Position numbers and translations under genes: made by a program. Below, in pieces: positions 7,986 through 16,011 of a stretch of 60,137 nucleotides of DNA. The stretch spans positions 1 to 60,137 of the forward strand of contig NZ_JAENIJ010000027.1 of assembly GCF_016595435.1 (NCBI RefSeq). Direction: 5' to 3'. This stretch comes from Luteolibacter pohnpeiensis. GTDB taxonomy: Bacteria > Verrucomicrobiota > Verrucomicrobiia > Verrucomicrobiales > Akkermansiaceae. The notes beneath the pieces were generated by a model. That model saw only the letters and a program-made list of their open reading frames with translations, was not told the DNA's origin and made no database searches. How positions within the stretch are numbered: position 1 is the first letter of the stretch; each line of letters starts with the position of its first letter.

Positions 7986-8330
7986 ATGACCTCCAACTTT
8001 GAACCCTATCTGCCCCTGAACCAAAGCCGTCTTGAGCCTTGGCGCTCAGAAATCATAGCGATGCGCTCAGCGGGTTGGCCGTGCCGGAACATCGCTAACT
8101 GGCTCGCCAGCCACAAAAAACTCGAAGTCAGCAGGGAAGCCGTCAGGCAGTATTGTGTCAGACGAAGGATTGCGAAGTGTACAAAACGCCCGTTGTTCGA
8201 GAAGGTCGATGATTCGGGTGATGGCGCAGTGGTTACACAAATTCACAGGACTTCACCGGCGAAGTCCCACCGCATTCAGAAGCGGTTTCATTACGACGAT
8301 CAGAACCCGATTGATCTCAAAAAGATATGA
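7986..8330 (+). CDS. Probable relaxosome accessory/HTH protein upstream of the MobF relaxase
   Basis: A 114-residue basic protein. The ATG at 7986 is preceded by AGAGGG at suitable spacing, so I prefer it to the TTG at 7968. Residues about 20-55 form a helix-turn-helix-like unit (IIAMRSAGWPCRNIANWL then VSREAVRQYCVRRRI) of the kind seen in small plasmid DNA-binding proteins. It overlaps the relaxase start by four bases (ATGA) and follows the GCCAAG array directly, so it is a good candidate for the protein that binds that array. No named family is assigned. Confidence 0.7.
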   Translation: MTSNFEPYLPLNQSRLEPWRSEIIAMRSAGWPCRNIANWLASHKKLEVSREAVRQYCVRRRIAKCTKRPLFEKVDDSGDGAVVTQIHRTSPAKSHRIQKRFHYDDQNPIDLKKI

Positions 8331-9580
8331 TCACCGTCACTCAAATACGGGGAGGGGGAGGATACATGAGCCAGCATCTCTCGATGAATGACTATTATTC
8401 AGAGGGAGAAGAAGTGGTCGGTCACTGGTTAGGTAAGGCCGCTGAACAATTAGGGATCGAGGGGCAACCAGTAAGGCAAGCGGACTTCGAAGCTTTGCGG
8501 TCCAACCGTCACCCCCAAACTGGACAGAAATTACGTCCACGCAGGGCAAAGGTTGCTTACCATGATTTTGTGGTTTCAGCTCCCAAGTCCGTGAGTATTG
8601 CCGCCATGACAGGCGGCGATGACAGGCTGTTGAAAGCATTTGACCACTGCGTAAGGAACACATTCGAGCGCCTTGAGGGGTTTGCTGCCATCCGGGTCAG
8701 AACAGGTTCGTCTTATCAATCCGAGGAGTTAAAAGTCACTGGGAATGCAGTGGCCGCAGCCTTTCGGCATGATACAAGCCGCATGCTTGATCCCCAGCTC
8801 CACACGCATTTGGTATTCGCGAATTTGACATGGGATGAATCTAATAGTCGATGGCTTGCGCTGCAGCCAAAGCAAATGGCCGAACAGGCTGGTGGAGCAG
8901 TCCGTAGAGCATTTTATCGTGAACTCGAACATGCATGTCAGCAACTTGGCTATGAAACCGAACGTGTTGGCGAGGCATTTCGCTTGAAAGGCATTCCTCA
9001 GGAAATGGAGGCTCTGCTTAGCCAACGGTCAGTTCAACGGCGGGCATTCGAACACCGATATACGGACGTTTTTGGTCAAGCTCCCGACAAAAAGAGGATC
9101 GAACAATTCATCAAGGAAGGGCATTCCTCTGCTACGAAGCGGTTCCGGAAGGAATACACCGCGAAGTTTGGTGCAAGTCCGAATTCAAAACTAGAGCAGT
9201 CATTCATTCGTGATTGGCGCTCGGCAAAAATGGAGACTTCTAATCGTAGCAATGTCCATGCTTTGCAGCGAGAACGCCTTGGCGACGTCAATCTAAAACA
9301 GCTTGATCGGATTGTCGAAGTGACGAAGCGTTCAACTGAGATCATCATGCAACCAGTACCGCAACAGGAATCGCTCATAAAGCAGATGCCTCCGAAAGTT
9401 GGATCTGCAATGAAATCATCAGAACCTAAAGTCACAAAGAAACGAGCGAAGGTAAATCGGATAGAAGCAGCTAGAAGACTGCGACGAGGGATGGCAGTGA
9501 CAAGAGCGTTACAGGGACAGCCTCGGGGAATAATCCTTCGTCAAATCAGCGAATTGAATCGAAAACGTCATGAACGATAG
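8327..9580 (+). CDS. MobF-family (TrwC/TraI-type) relaxase, relaxase domain only
   Basis: A 417-residue conjugative relaxase that nicks oriT and stays covalently bound to the transferred strand. It carries the MobF twin tyrosines (Y23 Y24 in NDYYSEG), the DFVVSAPKSVSI motif, and the three-histidine metal site at H148, H159 and H161, matching the spacing of TrwC H150/H161/H163. The family usually continues into a large helicase; here the protein stops after a basic tail, so helicase activity must come from elsewhere. It is the second gene of a three-gene overlapping set (7986, 8327, 9570). No coupling protein or type IV secretion genes are present, so the element would need a helper. Confidence 0.92.
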   Translation: MITVTQIRGGGGYMSQHLSMNDYYSEGEEVVGHWLGKAAEQLGIEGQPVRQADFEALRSNRHPQTGQKLRPRRAKVAYHDFVVSAPKSVSIAAMTGGDDRLLKAFDHCVRNTFERLEGFAAIRVRTGSSYQSEELKVTGNAVAAAFRHDTSRMLDPQLHTHLVFANLTWDESNSRWLALQPKQMAEQAGGAVRRAFYRELEHACQQLGYETERVGEAFRLKGIPQEMEALLSQRSVQRRAFEHRYTDVFGQAPDKKRIEQFIKEGHSSATKRFRKEYTAKFGASPNSKLEQSFIRDWRSAKMETSNRSNVHALQRERLGDVNLKQLDRIVEVTKRSTEIIMQPVPQQESLIKQMPPKVGSAMKSSEPKVTKKRAKVNRIEAARRLRRGMAVTRALQGQPRGIILRQISELNRKRHER

Positions 9581-9860
9581 TACTTTTGAATGTTATGATA
9601 TAGAACCCGGCTCTCCAACATTGACCTTGGTCTTACCCGATCAGGAAAAGATGCTGCCATGGAGTGCATTTCACGAAGGGGATTTCAAAGAGGATAAGAT
9701 TCTCCTAAAAATGGACGCTTGGTCCATCCAGATTCTTGGGGCTGATCTTGGGGCACTTTGGCGTGCCTTACAGCTACAGGATGTTAGAGTGATCCGGCCC
9801 CTAGATCATGTTGAGCCTGGGGATAGCCATGTGTCAAAGTTGGTTTTAGATGCATCATGA
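9570..9860 (+). CDS. Hypothetical protein (96 aa) coupled to the MobF relaxase
   Basis: An unrecognised 96-residue acidic protein. Its ATG at 9570 lies 11 bases inside the end of the relaxase gene, indicating coupled translation. It has no signal peptide or membrane segment, and the composition (LTLVLPDQEKMLPWSAF, QILGADLGALWRALQLQDVRVI) suggests a small beta/alpha fold. The 217 bases that follow are AT-rich and non-coding and contain a 14-bp palindrome. Confidence 0.65.
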   Translation: MNDSTFECYDIEPGSPTLTLVLPDQEKMLPWSAFHEGDFKEDKILLKMDAWSIQILGADLGALWRALQLQDVRVIRPLDHVEPGDSHVSKLVLDAS

Positions 9861-9873
9861 ACTGATTTGATTT

Positions 9874-9887
9874 TAGTATTAATACTA
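9874..9887. other. 14-bp palindrome TAGTATTAATACTA in an AT-rich gap
   Basis: A perfect palindrome just after the stop of the gene at 9570, in an AT-rich 217-base gap that separates the mobilization genes from cysS (read from the other side). It could be an operator or chance structure in AT-rich DNA. I see nothing else in the gap. Confidence 0.35.
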
Positions 9888-10077
9888 TGGCATTTTGGAT
9901 ATTTTAAGATGTATATCAATATGTGCGTTATTTATGATTTTTATTAAATTGTGTGAGTGAATAAAATTTTGAGAAGCTTGGCAATATGGTGATGTAAATC
10001 AAAATATGTATTTAATTAAAAATGAAGTATAGACTGGTTGTGGTGCTGTATCAATCAGTGAGACTGGGCAGTTCTGA

Positions 10078-11475
10078 TTAGAGTGGATAGAGCGTATAGG
10101 AATCGGTGGAATCACTGACCTGCCAGCCGGAGTTCGCAAGTTGTACACGCAACAAGTCGGCATTGTGCCAATCTTTGTGTCTTCGCGCGTGAAGCCGTTC
10201 GGCAGCTAGTGCGTGAACCCATGGCGGGGCTTCTCCCTCGTGGTTCGGAGAAAGTATGATTCCGAACAGATGGAGAACCAAAGCGAAGCCATGCTGATAT
10301 TGCTCACACTGTGCTTGACTGCAGCGGTCGGCATCGAGATCAGCCGTGATTTTTCGAGTGATGGTAAATAGTCGCCCCAGTGCTTCGGCACTGTTGAGGT
10401 CATCACATAGGGCTTCGACGACTGGTAGAAACACACCGAAGCCCTCGGGTGCGGGAAGCAGGTAGCCAGGGTCTCCGCCAAGACGCTGATGGAGGAGACC
10501 GAGACGTGAGATGGCTTTCCGTGCTGCGGCTAGTGAAGCAAAAGTGAAGTTCAATGGCTGGCGATAAGTCCCGGACATCAGGACATAACGCAGTTCATTG
10601 GCGGAATATCCTCGATTCCGCAGATCTGCCAATGTGTGAAGATTACCCAGCGATTTACTCATTTTACGTCCGTCCACCAGTAAATGGGCGATATGAAACC
10701 AGTGTTGAACGAAAGGCTTGCCAGTGGCGGCTTCACTTTGAGCGATTTCATTTTCATGATGTGGAAAGATGAGATCGACACCACCTGAGTGGAGATCGAA
10801 GCTTTCGCCAAGATGCTTCATCGACATCGCGCTGCACTCGATGTGCCAGCCCGGGCGGCCCTGTCCCCAGGGGGAATGCCAGGAATTTTCTCCGTCATCG
10901 GGCCGATAAGATTTCCATAACGCGAAGTCGGCGGCAGATTCCCGTTCGTATTCATCTTGTGACAGTCTACCAGATCCAGTGGTGATCGACCTTTCGTTCA
11001 GTCGGGATAGAGCACCGTATTGTGGGAATGATGCGGTGTTGAAATAAACCGATTTGTCATTCGCAACATAAGCATGACCTTTCGAAAGTAGCTTTTCGAT
11101 GAGTGCGATCTGATCTGGAATGTGGGCGACAGCTGATGGTTCGATGTGAGGTGGAAGTAAATTCAATTCGGCACAGTCACGGTGGAAGCGCCCGGTCCAC
11201 TGTCGGGTGAAAGTGGCTAGTGTCTGGTTTTCCGCTTGGGATCGGAGAATCGTCTTGTCATCGACATCAGTTAGATTGCGCACATGTCGGGTAGGGGTGC
11301 CTGTCATCTCGACAACACGACGAAAAAGATCCTGCATGACGAAGGTCCGAAAATTGCCGATATGGGCAGGACCATAAACCGTGGGACCGCAGCAATAAAA
11401 CCGAAGTGTCGTGCCGTCCGATGGCAGGATCGGGCATAGTTTGCGCGACATGGTGTCATAAAGGCTGAGTTGCAT
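10078..11475 (-). CDS. cysS: Cysteinyl-tRNA synthetase, second-copy type
   Basis: A 465-residue class I synthetase that charges tRNA-Cys; the length is normal. The HIGN version of the HIGH motif is at 38-41 and KMSKS at 271-275. The active-site zinc ligands known from E. coli CysRS are all conserved: C29 (YCCG), C214 (HIECS), H239 and E243 (FPHHENE). It is the last gene of the leftward hisI-COG0523-COG0523-small protein-cysS series. CysRS duplicates near COG0523 genes are a recognised feature of zinc-limitation clusters. As with ThrRS, the zinc site is intact, so it would compete for or receive zinc and not dispense with it. Confidence 0.95.
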   Translation of the reverse strand: MQLSLYDTMSRKLCPILPSDGTTLRFYCCGPTVYGPAHIGNFRTFVMQDLFRRVVEMTGTPTRHVRNLTDVDDKTILRSQAENQTLATFTRQWTGRFHRDCAELNLLPPHIEPSAVAHIPDQIALIEKLLSKGHAYVANDKSVYFNTASFPQYGALSRLNERSITTGSGRLSQDEYERESAADFALWKSYRPDDGENSWHSPWGQGRPGWHIECSAMSMKHLGESFDLHSGGVDLIFPHHENEIAQSEAATGKPFVQHWFHIAHLLVDGRKMSKSLGNLHTLADLRNRGYSANELRYVLMSGTYRQPLNFTFASLAAARKAISRLGLLHQRLGGDPGYLLPAPEGFGVFLPVVEALCDDLNSAEALGRLFTITRKITADLDADRCSQAQCEQYQHGFALVLHLFGIILSPNHEGEAPPWVHALAAERLHARRHKDWHNADLLRVQLANSGWQVSDSTDSYTLYPL

Positions 11476-11522
11476 GGGACAGGTTTGTTAGATGATAAGA
11501 GTTTGAGACATGAAGTTGGGGA

Positions 11523-11753
11523 TCAAGCTTCGTCTAATAATTTTAACAGTACCTCGGTTCTTGGAGTGGAATTGTCTCCGAACGCGAGATAGGCCATTGC
11601 CTGGCGAATGGCTCTCAACTGGCTTTCCTGTTCATCAGTGATCTTTCCGTTTACTCTGGCAGCATCCCATTGGTCGAAAATTTCGGCCATTGCCAAAATG
11701 GTGTCACGCGCTTCGAGGCATTGATCGTCGATGAGATTTTGAAATGTAGGCAT
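11523..11753 (-). CDS. Small helical protein, paralogous to the one at 6874
   Basis: A 76-residue protein of unknown function that aligns end to end with the 78-residue product at 6874 (shared LEAR, FDQWDAA-like and RAIRQAMAYLA-like segments, and an RTE.LLKLL ending). It lies 47 bases upstream of cysS and 135 bases downstream of the second COG0523 gene, in the same orientation. Recurrence in two operons beside aminoacyl-tRNA synthetases argues that it is a real gene with a zinc-related or synthetase-related role. Confidence 0.75.
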   Translation of the reverse strand: MPTFQNLIDDQCLEARDTILAMAEIFDQWDAARVNGKITDEQESQLRAIRQAMAYLAFGDNSTPRTEVLLKLLDEA

Positions 11754-11888
11754 TAAAGGTCAAATTGGTCGACGAAGGTTTCTGATAGATTTTGAAACTG
11801 CCTGAATTCTGTATAAATATAACAGTGCGGTTTCAGAGAAATCTCATGAACGTCAATGCTGGTAGTGGTTTGATCGATGATCAGATTC

Positions 11889-12926
11889 TTATTCAGAAAT
11901 TTTCTGCTTATGGTGAGAAAGCAAGGCGGGGAGTCGGGTCGGCGTGAAGTTGACTTCCCCTGCACTTGGAGGCGGAGCCGCAAGAAGCTCTTTCAAGGAT
12001 TGCTGAATCGCTTGAGAATCGAGTTTGATACCGATGAAAACCGCACAGGGTAAGGTGGTTTCAGGCATTTTCCCTTTGAGAATGGTCGGGCGTTCAAGCT
12101 CATCGTCCGTACGCTGAAAAAAACAGGCTTCATGTTCACTGTTGATGAGTCTTACAGCGCCTTTAATCCTGAGTATGTGAGCTGGGAATGAGACTAGCCA
12201 ACGGATGAGATCTTCTTCGCGAAGTGCTGGGAGTTCAATTCGCGTGGCGACGTGGTGATGAGCGTGCCCGATTGGTGCTGACAAATTCAGCTCTGGCTGG
12301 GGAATCGCGCTTTGCGACAAAGCCCGGATCACTTTTGCGAAGTCGGGAATAGACAGAACTCTTTCTGCATGCGGATTAATTTTTGATAAGTCGGTTCTGA
12401 GTCGTAGTTGTTGCTTTAAGGAAGCAGCAGAGCTTCGGTTCGTCAGGATATGGCTTGCTGTTGCTGCCTGTGCGCGCTCCAAACTCCGATCCCAAGGTAG
12501 CAGCCGTTTTTGCCAGCGTTTTTCATTGATTATGTTGACTTGTAAGACCGGACCGAAGCGTTGGAAATGTCGAGGCAGCAAGGTGACGAGCTCGATCAGC
12601 GGATAGGGATCGGTCGTTCCATTTGCCTCTATGAAAACTATTGGTGGTGGCTCATTTCTGATTGCATGCAGTGTCCGGTTCAGCGCGTCGCTTGATTCGC
12701 AACAGACGCATCCAGCAGAGATGGCATGCACTTCGTCGACGACTCCCTTCAAGGTAGCTGAGTCGATTTCAGCGTTCAAGAAATCGTTTAGAATGACATA
12801 AGGGCGGCGAGCGCAATCCGACAACAGGGGTAACAATTCGCGGAGGAACGTCGTCTTTCCGGCACCTAGGAAGCCGGTGACAATTACCAATGGTATTTTG
12901 TTAGAAATCGTTAGAGTGTTACTCAT
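11889..12926 (-). CDS. COG0523 GTPase metallochaperone (copy 2)
   Basis: A 345-residue CobW/ZigA/ZNG1-type G3E GTPase. Walker A is GFLGAGKT at 18-25. The metal-binding CxCC motif is C73-V-C75-C76 (AGCVCCESS). A GHAHHH histidine cluster lies in the linker, and a C-terminal CobW_C-like domain covers roughly 225-330. Members insert or hand over metal, and the zinc-regulated branch serves zinc enzymes during starvation. It overlaps the upstream COG0523 gene by 8 bases. Two non-identical copies in tandem next to HisI and CysRS suggest each may serve a different client. The client is inference. Confidence 0.92.
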   Translation of the reverse strand: MSNTLTISNKIPLVIVTGFLGAGKTTFLRELLPLLSDCARRPYVILNDFLNAEIDSATLKGVVDEVHAISAGCVCCESSDALNRTLHAIRNEPPPIVFIEANGTTDPYPLIELVTLLPRHFQRFGPVLQVNIINEKRWQKRLLPWDRSLERAQAATASHILTNRSSAASLKQQLRLRTDLSKINPHAERVLSIPDFAKVIRALSQSAIPQPELNLSAPIGHAHHHVATRIELPALREEDLIRWLVSFPAHILRIKGAVRLINSEHEACFFQRTDDELERPTILKGKMPETTLPCAVFIGIKLDSQAIQQSLKELLAAPPPSAGEVNFTPTRLPALLSHHKQKISE

Positions 12927-13920
12927 CTTCGGGAATTTTCACGCTTGGGCCAAAATGCTGCCTGGCGTGTTCAAGCAATTCATTGGGATCAAGTTGAGGG
13001 CCGATGCAGATCGCGGATGTCGGAACCCGGTCGCTGATGGGGACTTCGAGAGGTTTCGGCATGGTATCGAGTCCGACCCGTTCGAACAATTTGCGACATC
13101 CAGGTTCCTCGATAAGGGTGACGAGCGCTTTTGCCCTGATGACGGATTCGGGCAATGACGCCAACCAGGAAGTAACCTGTTTTAGTCTGAGGCGAGGAGG
13201 GAGGAGAATCTGACAGCCAGTGAATGTGTGCGAAAGATGATGTCCGTGTTGGTGATGAGCGTGAGCGGAGGGATGTTCTTCAGTTTTGCTAACGACAACG
13301 GGTGACGAGGTGGCGATGACTCCTGCTAAATTTGCCGCCAAGCGACTTGCGATGGTCCTTGATGCGTAGGGATTCAATTTTTGAATCTGGGTAAATAATT
13401 CCTTCCGTTTGGACTTCGGCACAGAATCCAGGTGGCTCAGCAGAAAATGGCTCGCGGTTTGCAGCTGCTGGACTTCGAGTTCATCGTAATAGCCACGGTT
13501 GCCGAAATGCCTGGCATCAATGACGCCGATTTGCCAGCGCGGGCGGAACCGGAGTTTTCGCTCGAGCAATGTGAATGATTCTAACAGCGGAATGGGGTCC
13601 GCAGTGCCATTGAGCTCCACCAACAAAACATCACTGCGTGTTGTTTGAGCTGCGACAGCGAGATCTACCAAATCTTTCAAGCCACTGCAGCAAGCGCAGC
13701 TGGAAGCAAGTGGGGCAATGGTAGCTGCTTTTTCCTGCAAGGTTTCAGCATCGAGGTTGGCATTCTCGTAATCGTTGAGAATAACGTCTGCGGTAAGTTG
13801 ATGCGGCACGAGTTGCTGCAACAGATCACGCAGGAAGGTGGTTTTCCCAGCTCCCAGAAATCCTGAGATCAGCACCATGGGACGCATGGAAACCAGTTCT
13901 GGCAAAGGTTCAAGAAGCAT
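12919..13920 (-). CDS. COG0523 GTPase metallochaperone (copy 1)
   Basis: A 333-residue G3E GTPase with Walker A GFLGAGKT at about 20-27 and the CxCC motif at about 75-78 (SCACCSG). A strong histidine stretch (HAHHQHGHH) near residue 222 is a likely metal-loading site, and a CobW_C-like domain follows. The start could be GTG 13923, ATG 13920 or the internal ATG at 13887; I chose 13920. It begins three bases after the hisI stop, so the two are coupled. Placed between HisI and the second COG0523, it most likely delivers zinc to one of the duplicated enzymes of this operon. Confidence 0.92.
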   Translation of the reverse strand: MLLEPLPELVSMRPMVLISGFLGAGKTTFLRDLLQQLVPHQLTADVILNDYENANLDAETLQEKAATIAPLASSCACCSGLKDLVDLAVAAQTTRSDVLLVELNGTADPIPLLESFTLLERKLRFRPRWQIGVIDARHFGNRGYYDELEVQQLQTASHFLLSHLDSVPKSKRKELFTQIQKLNPYASRTIASRLAANLAGVIATSSPVVVSKTEEHPSAHAHHQHGHHLSHTFTGCQILLPPRLRLKQVTSWLASLPESVIRAKALVTLIEEPGCRKLFERVGLDTMPKPLEVPISDRVPTSAICIGPQLDPNELLEHARQHFGPSVKIPEDE

Positions 13921-13923
13921 CAC

Positions 13924-14430
13924 TCAAAGACGAGTCGGATTCGGGGTGTCACCATAAACTGCAACGGGGTCGAATGCTTTGCCGGTCTCAATAAAGGTCA
14001 GCTGGATGGGTTTTTCTGACTTTCGACCTATCGGAACCTCGCGATAGAAACAGCTCCGGTAACCGACGTGACAGGATGCCTCCTGGCCACCACCAACCGG
14101 AGGAGTGAGTCCTACTTCGATTACCACGCAATCCTGATCATCATCGATCAGCATGCGTTTCACCTGTTGTACCATTCCTGAAGTCTCACCCTTTTTCCAA
14201 AGCTTGCCGCGGGAACGCGACCAATAATGAGCAAGGCCGGTCTCAATGGTCAGCTGCAATGCTTCCCGGTTCATCATGGCAAACATCAACACTTGCCGTG
14301 TGTTCGAATCGAGGGTGATGCAAGGAATCAATCCATTGCTATCAAACCTAGGAGCAAACTGATCGCTTTCCTCCACTTGCTCAACGCTCAATCGATCACG
14401 ATAAATTCCAGTATTCTCTGAGTTGCTCAC
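13924..14430 (-). CDS. hisI: Phosphoribosyl-AMP cyclohydrolase (HisI)
   Basis: A 168-residue HisI of the stand-alone kind, without the HisE pyrophosphatase domain. It opens the ring of phosphoribosyl-AMP in histidine synthesis. The metal-binding signature is complete: the Asp set D96/D98/D100 (IDDDQDC) and the zinc cysteines C101, C120 (SCHVG) and C127 (RSCFYR). An N-terminal extension of about 25 residues precedes the core. It is first in the leftward operon, 30 bases from the degenerate palindrome at 14461-14475. HisI duplicates are among the known companions of zinc-regulated COG0523 genes. No other his genes are present, so it supports a chromosomal pathway. Confidence 0.95.
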   Translation of the reverse strand: MSNSENTGIYRDRLSVEQVEESDQFAPRFDSNGLIPCITLDSNTRQVLMFAMMNREALQLTIETGLAHYWSRSRGKLWKKGETSGMVQQVKRMLIDDDQDCVVIEVGLTPPVGGGQEASCHVGYRSCFYREVPIGRKSEKPIQLTFIETGKAFDPVAVYGDTPNPTRL

Positions 14431-14460
14431 GGAAGGAGTAAAACCTGCGCGATCAGCAAA

Positions 14461-14475
14461 CGCAAATAAATTGCA
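14461..14475. promoter_or_regulatory. Candidate Zur-like operator, degenerate copy (CGCAAATAAATTGCA)
   Basis: Matches the TGCAAATNATTTGCA palindrome at all but two of its 14 defined bases and lies 30 bases upstream of hisI, where a repressor would cover the promoter. The adjacent ATTAAAAATTTT stretch could hold the -10 region. Confidence 0.6.
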
Positions 14476-14512
14476 TTAAAAATTTTGATGCACCAAGACC
14501 AAACAAGTGTCG

Positions 14513-14731
14513 TTAGAGGGGATCGCTCCGTTTCCAATCGGAACCCCTAATGTCAAATCTCAGCCCATCCAAAGGGCCTTCGACTACTTCAGCGACCAGA
14601 AATTGAAGCGAGCAAAGGGTATTGGCGGGGATGAGAATTTCTCCCTTGAATCCTTCAGGATAGTCTTGGCCAACCAAACGCTGGGTTGAGAAATCCTTGG
14701 CCAATCGGGCATAATTTCGGCTTGAGTTCAT
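14513..14731 (-). CDS. Hypothetical protein (72 aa) downstream of the FAD oxidoreductase
   Basis: An unrecognised 72-residue protein that starts 20 bases after the oxidoreductase stop. I use ATG 14731; a GTG at 14737 is in frame. The central part (GFKGEILIPANTLCSLQFLVAEV) looks like a beta-rich fold. It is probably the third gene of the FeoB-like operon, ending about 40 bases before the operator that fronts hisI. There is no clear evidence on function. Confidence 0.5.
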   Translation of the reverse strand: MNSSRNYARLAKDFSTQRLVGQDYPEGFKGEILIPANTLCSLQFLVAEVVEGPLDGLRFDIRGSDWKRSDPL

Positions 14732-14751
14732 TCGCACGCCATCGCTGAAGG

Positions 14752-16011
14752 TTAGCTGCGAGTGCCTGTGGGCTGAGAGGGAGCTGTGCGTTCGGCCGCA
14801 GCCTTGGAGTAGGCACGGGCCCTCGCATCCTGAGGTTCAGCTGCGCTGGGGATAGCACACTCGCAGTTGGTGCAGCATTCCAGGTCCTCCTGAAGCATGC
14901 CCATTTCGGCAAATGGCTCCAGTGCCTTAACGTCCAGACTGAGTCTAGTTGCGATTTCTCGGGCGATCACTCCAAACCTCGCGCGGAATTTATAGATGAA
15001 GCAGAATTTTGCTTCCCGGTGCTGCAGCAGCGGTCCGCTGTAAAACAGATTCGGTGTGATGGTGCTTTCATCCGCCTCCTCCGTGAATACGACTCGGCCT
15101 TTTTGAATTTCGAAATGTTCGATGACCTGCATCAGGCTGCCGAGGAAACCTGTTGCCAGAATCGGTTGGGTGGAGATGGTGAAAGGAATTTCGTCGCGGT
15201 CGAACAAGACCCATTTACCACCGGTCGATAGCACGCGCGAGATGTCGGCATTGCGGTAAAGGTGGAGGCGGCTTTCGCGGCCGGGGAGGGTTTCTCTCAA
15301 ACGATCCCTGGTGTAAGGACTCAGGGCTGCGCTCGGATCGGTGGAAGAATCTCCCCATGGCTCGCCACGTGAGAATAGGTGAACGGTTTTCCCCGCACGC
15401 AGCAGATGAATAGCAGCATCGATTCCGCTTTCATATCCACCAATCACTGCAAATTCATTGCCGGATAGCTGATTCCAGTCCGTGACCTTGGTGTTGTGGA
15501 TACAGTGTTCAGCTCCATCAATGTTGTTTTCGAGTGGATAGAAATATTCACCCGCAGCCCAAACAACAAAACGTGATGTGAAGCGGCCGGAACTGGTTTC
15601 CAATTCAAAGCACGAGTCGGAGCTATTTGGCTCGGAAGCGTCTTTGCGGATTTCTTCGACGCGAATATTGCATCTCACATCGATCTGATGATGGCTGGCA
15701 ACCGCACGCAGATAGGTCGCATATTCTGCTCCTGTCGGGTGTTCAGAACGCAGAAAATCAGCCGGAGAGGTGTCTGGTGTAATGGCGTTCAAATCCAGGT
15801 GCTTGAATGGATTTGAGTAAAACGACGGTGTGATCAGGCGCATTTGTTTAGGCCAGTGACCGAAGGACGCACCGATGGTTTTGGCTTCCAGGATCGCCAT
15901 TTTTTTCACTCCACAAGCTTGGAGGGCAACTGCGACTCCAAGTCCTGCGGGACCTGCGCCGATTATCAGCACATCGAAATGGGTTTCGGAGGATGATTGG
16001 ATTGGATTCAT
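14752..16011 (-). CDS. FAD/NAD(P)-dependent oxidoreductase with a C-terminal Cys cluster
   Basis: A 419-residue two-dinucleotide-binding-domain flavoprotein of the CzcO/YpdA-like type. The FAD-binding GxGxxG (IGAGPAGLG) is at about 17-25, and a second Rossmann motif (VIGGYESGID) binds NAD(P)H. The tail carries a CCxxCxC cluster (ECCTNCEC) near residues 384-391, which could bind metal or act in thiol redox chemistry. It overlaps the FeoB-like gene by four bases, so the pair is translationally coupled. The substrate is unknown. Its partner and location suggest a role in metal acquisition, such as reduction of a metal ligand, but that is inference. Confidence 0.85.
   Translation of the reverse strand: MNPIQSSSETHFDVLIIGAGPAGLGVAVALQACGVKKMAILEAKTIGASFGHWPKQMRLITPSFYSNPFKHLDLNAITPDTSPADFLRSEHPTGAEYATYLRAVASHHQIDVRCNIRVEEIRKDASEPNSSDSCFELETSSGRFTSRFVVWAAGEYFYPLENNIDGAEHCIHNTKVTDWNQLSGNEFAVIGGYESGIDAAIHLLRAGKTVHLFSRGEPWGDSSTDPSAALSPYTRDRLRETLPGRESRLHLYRNADISRVLSTGGKWVLFDRDEIPFTISTQPILATGFLGSLMQVIEHFEIQKGRVVFTEEADESTITPNLFYSGPLLQHREAKFCFIYKFRARFGVIAREIATRLSLDVKALEPFAEMGMLQEDLECCTNCECAIPSAAEPQDARARAYSKAAAERTAPSQPTGTRS

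Noticed and set aside
7568..8024. Open frames of hydrophobic composition on the minus strand over the GCCAAG array
   Set aside because: They are translations of the repeat (CTTGGC reads as Leu-Gly/Leu-Ala), with no ribosome site. The region is better explained as an origin-like repeat.
14507..14689. A 60-aa frame divergent from hisI
   Set aside because: It runs antisense to the small gene at 14513-14731, which has operon context; no ribosome site or domain. Either small frame could be spurious, but the minus one is preferred.
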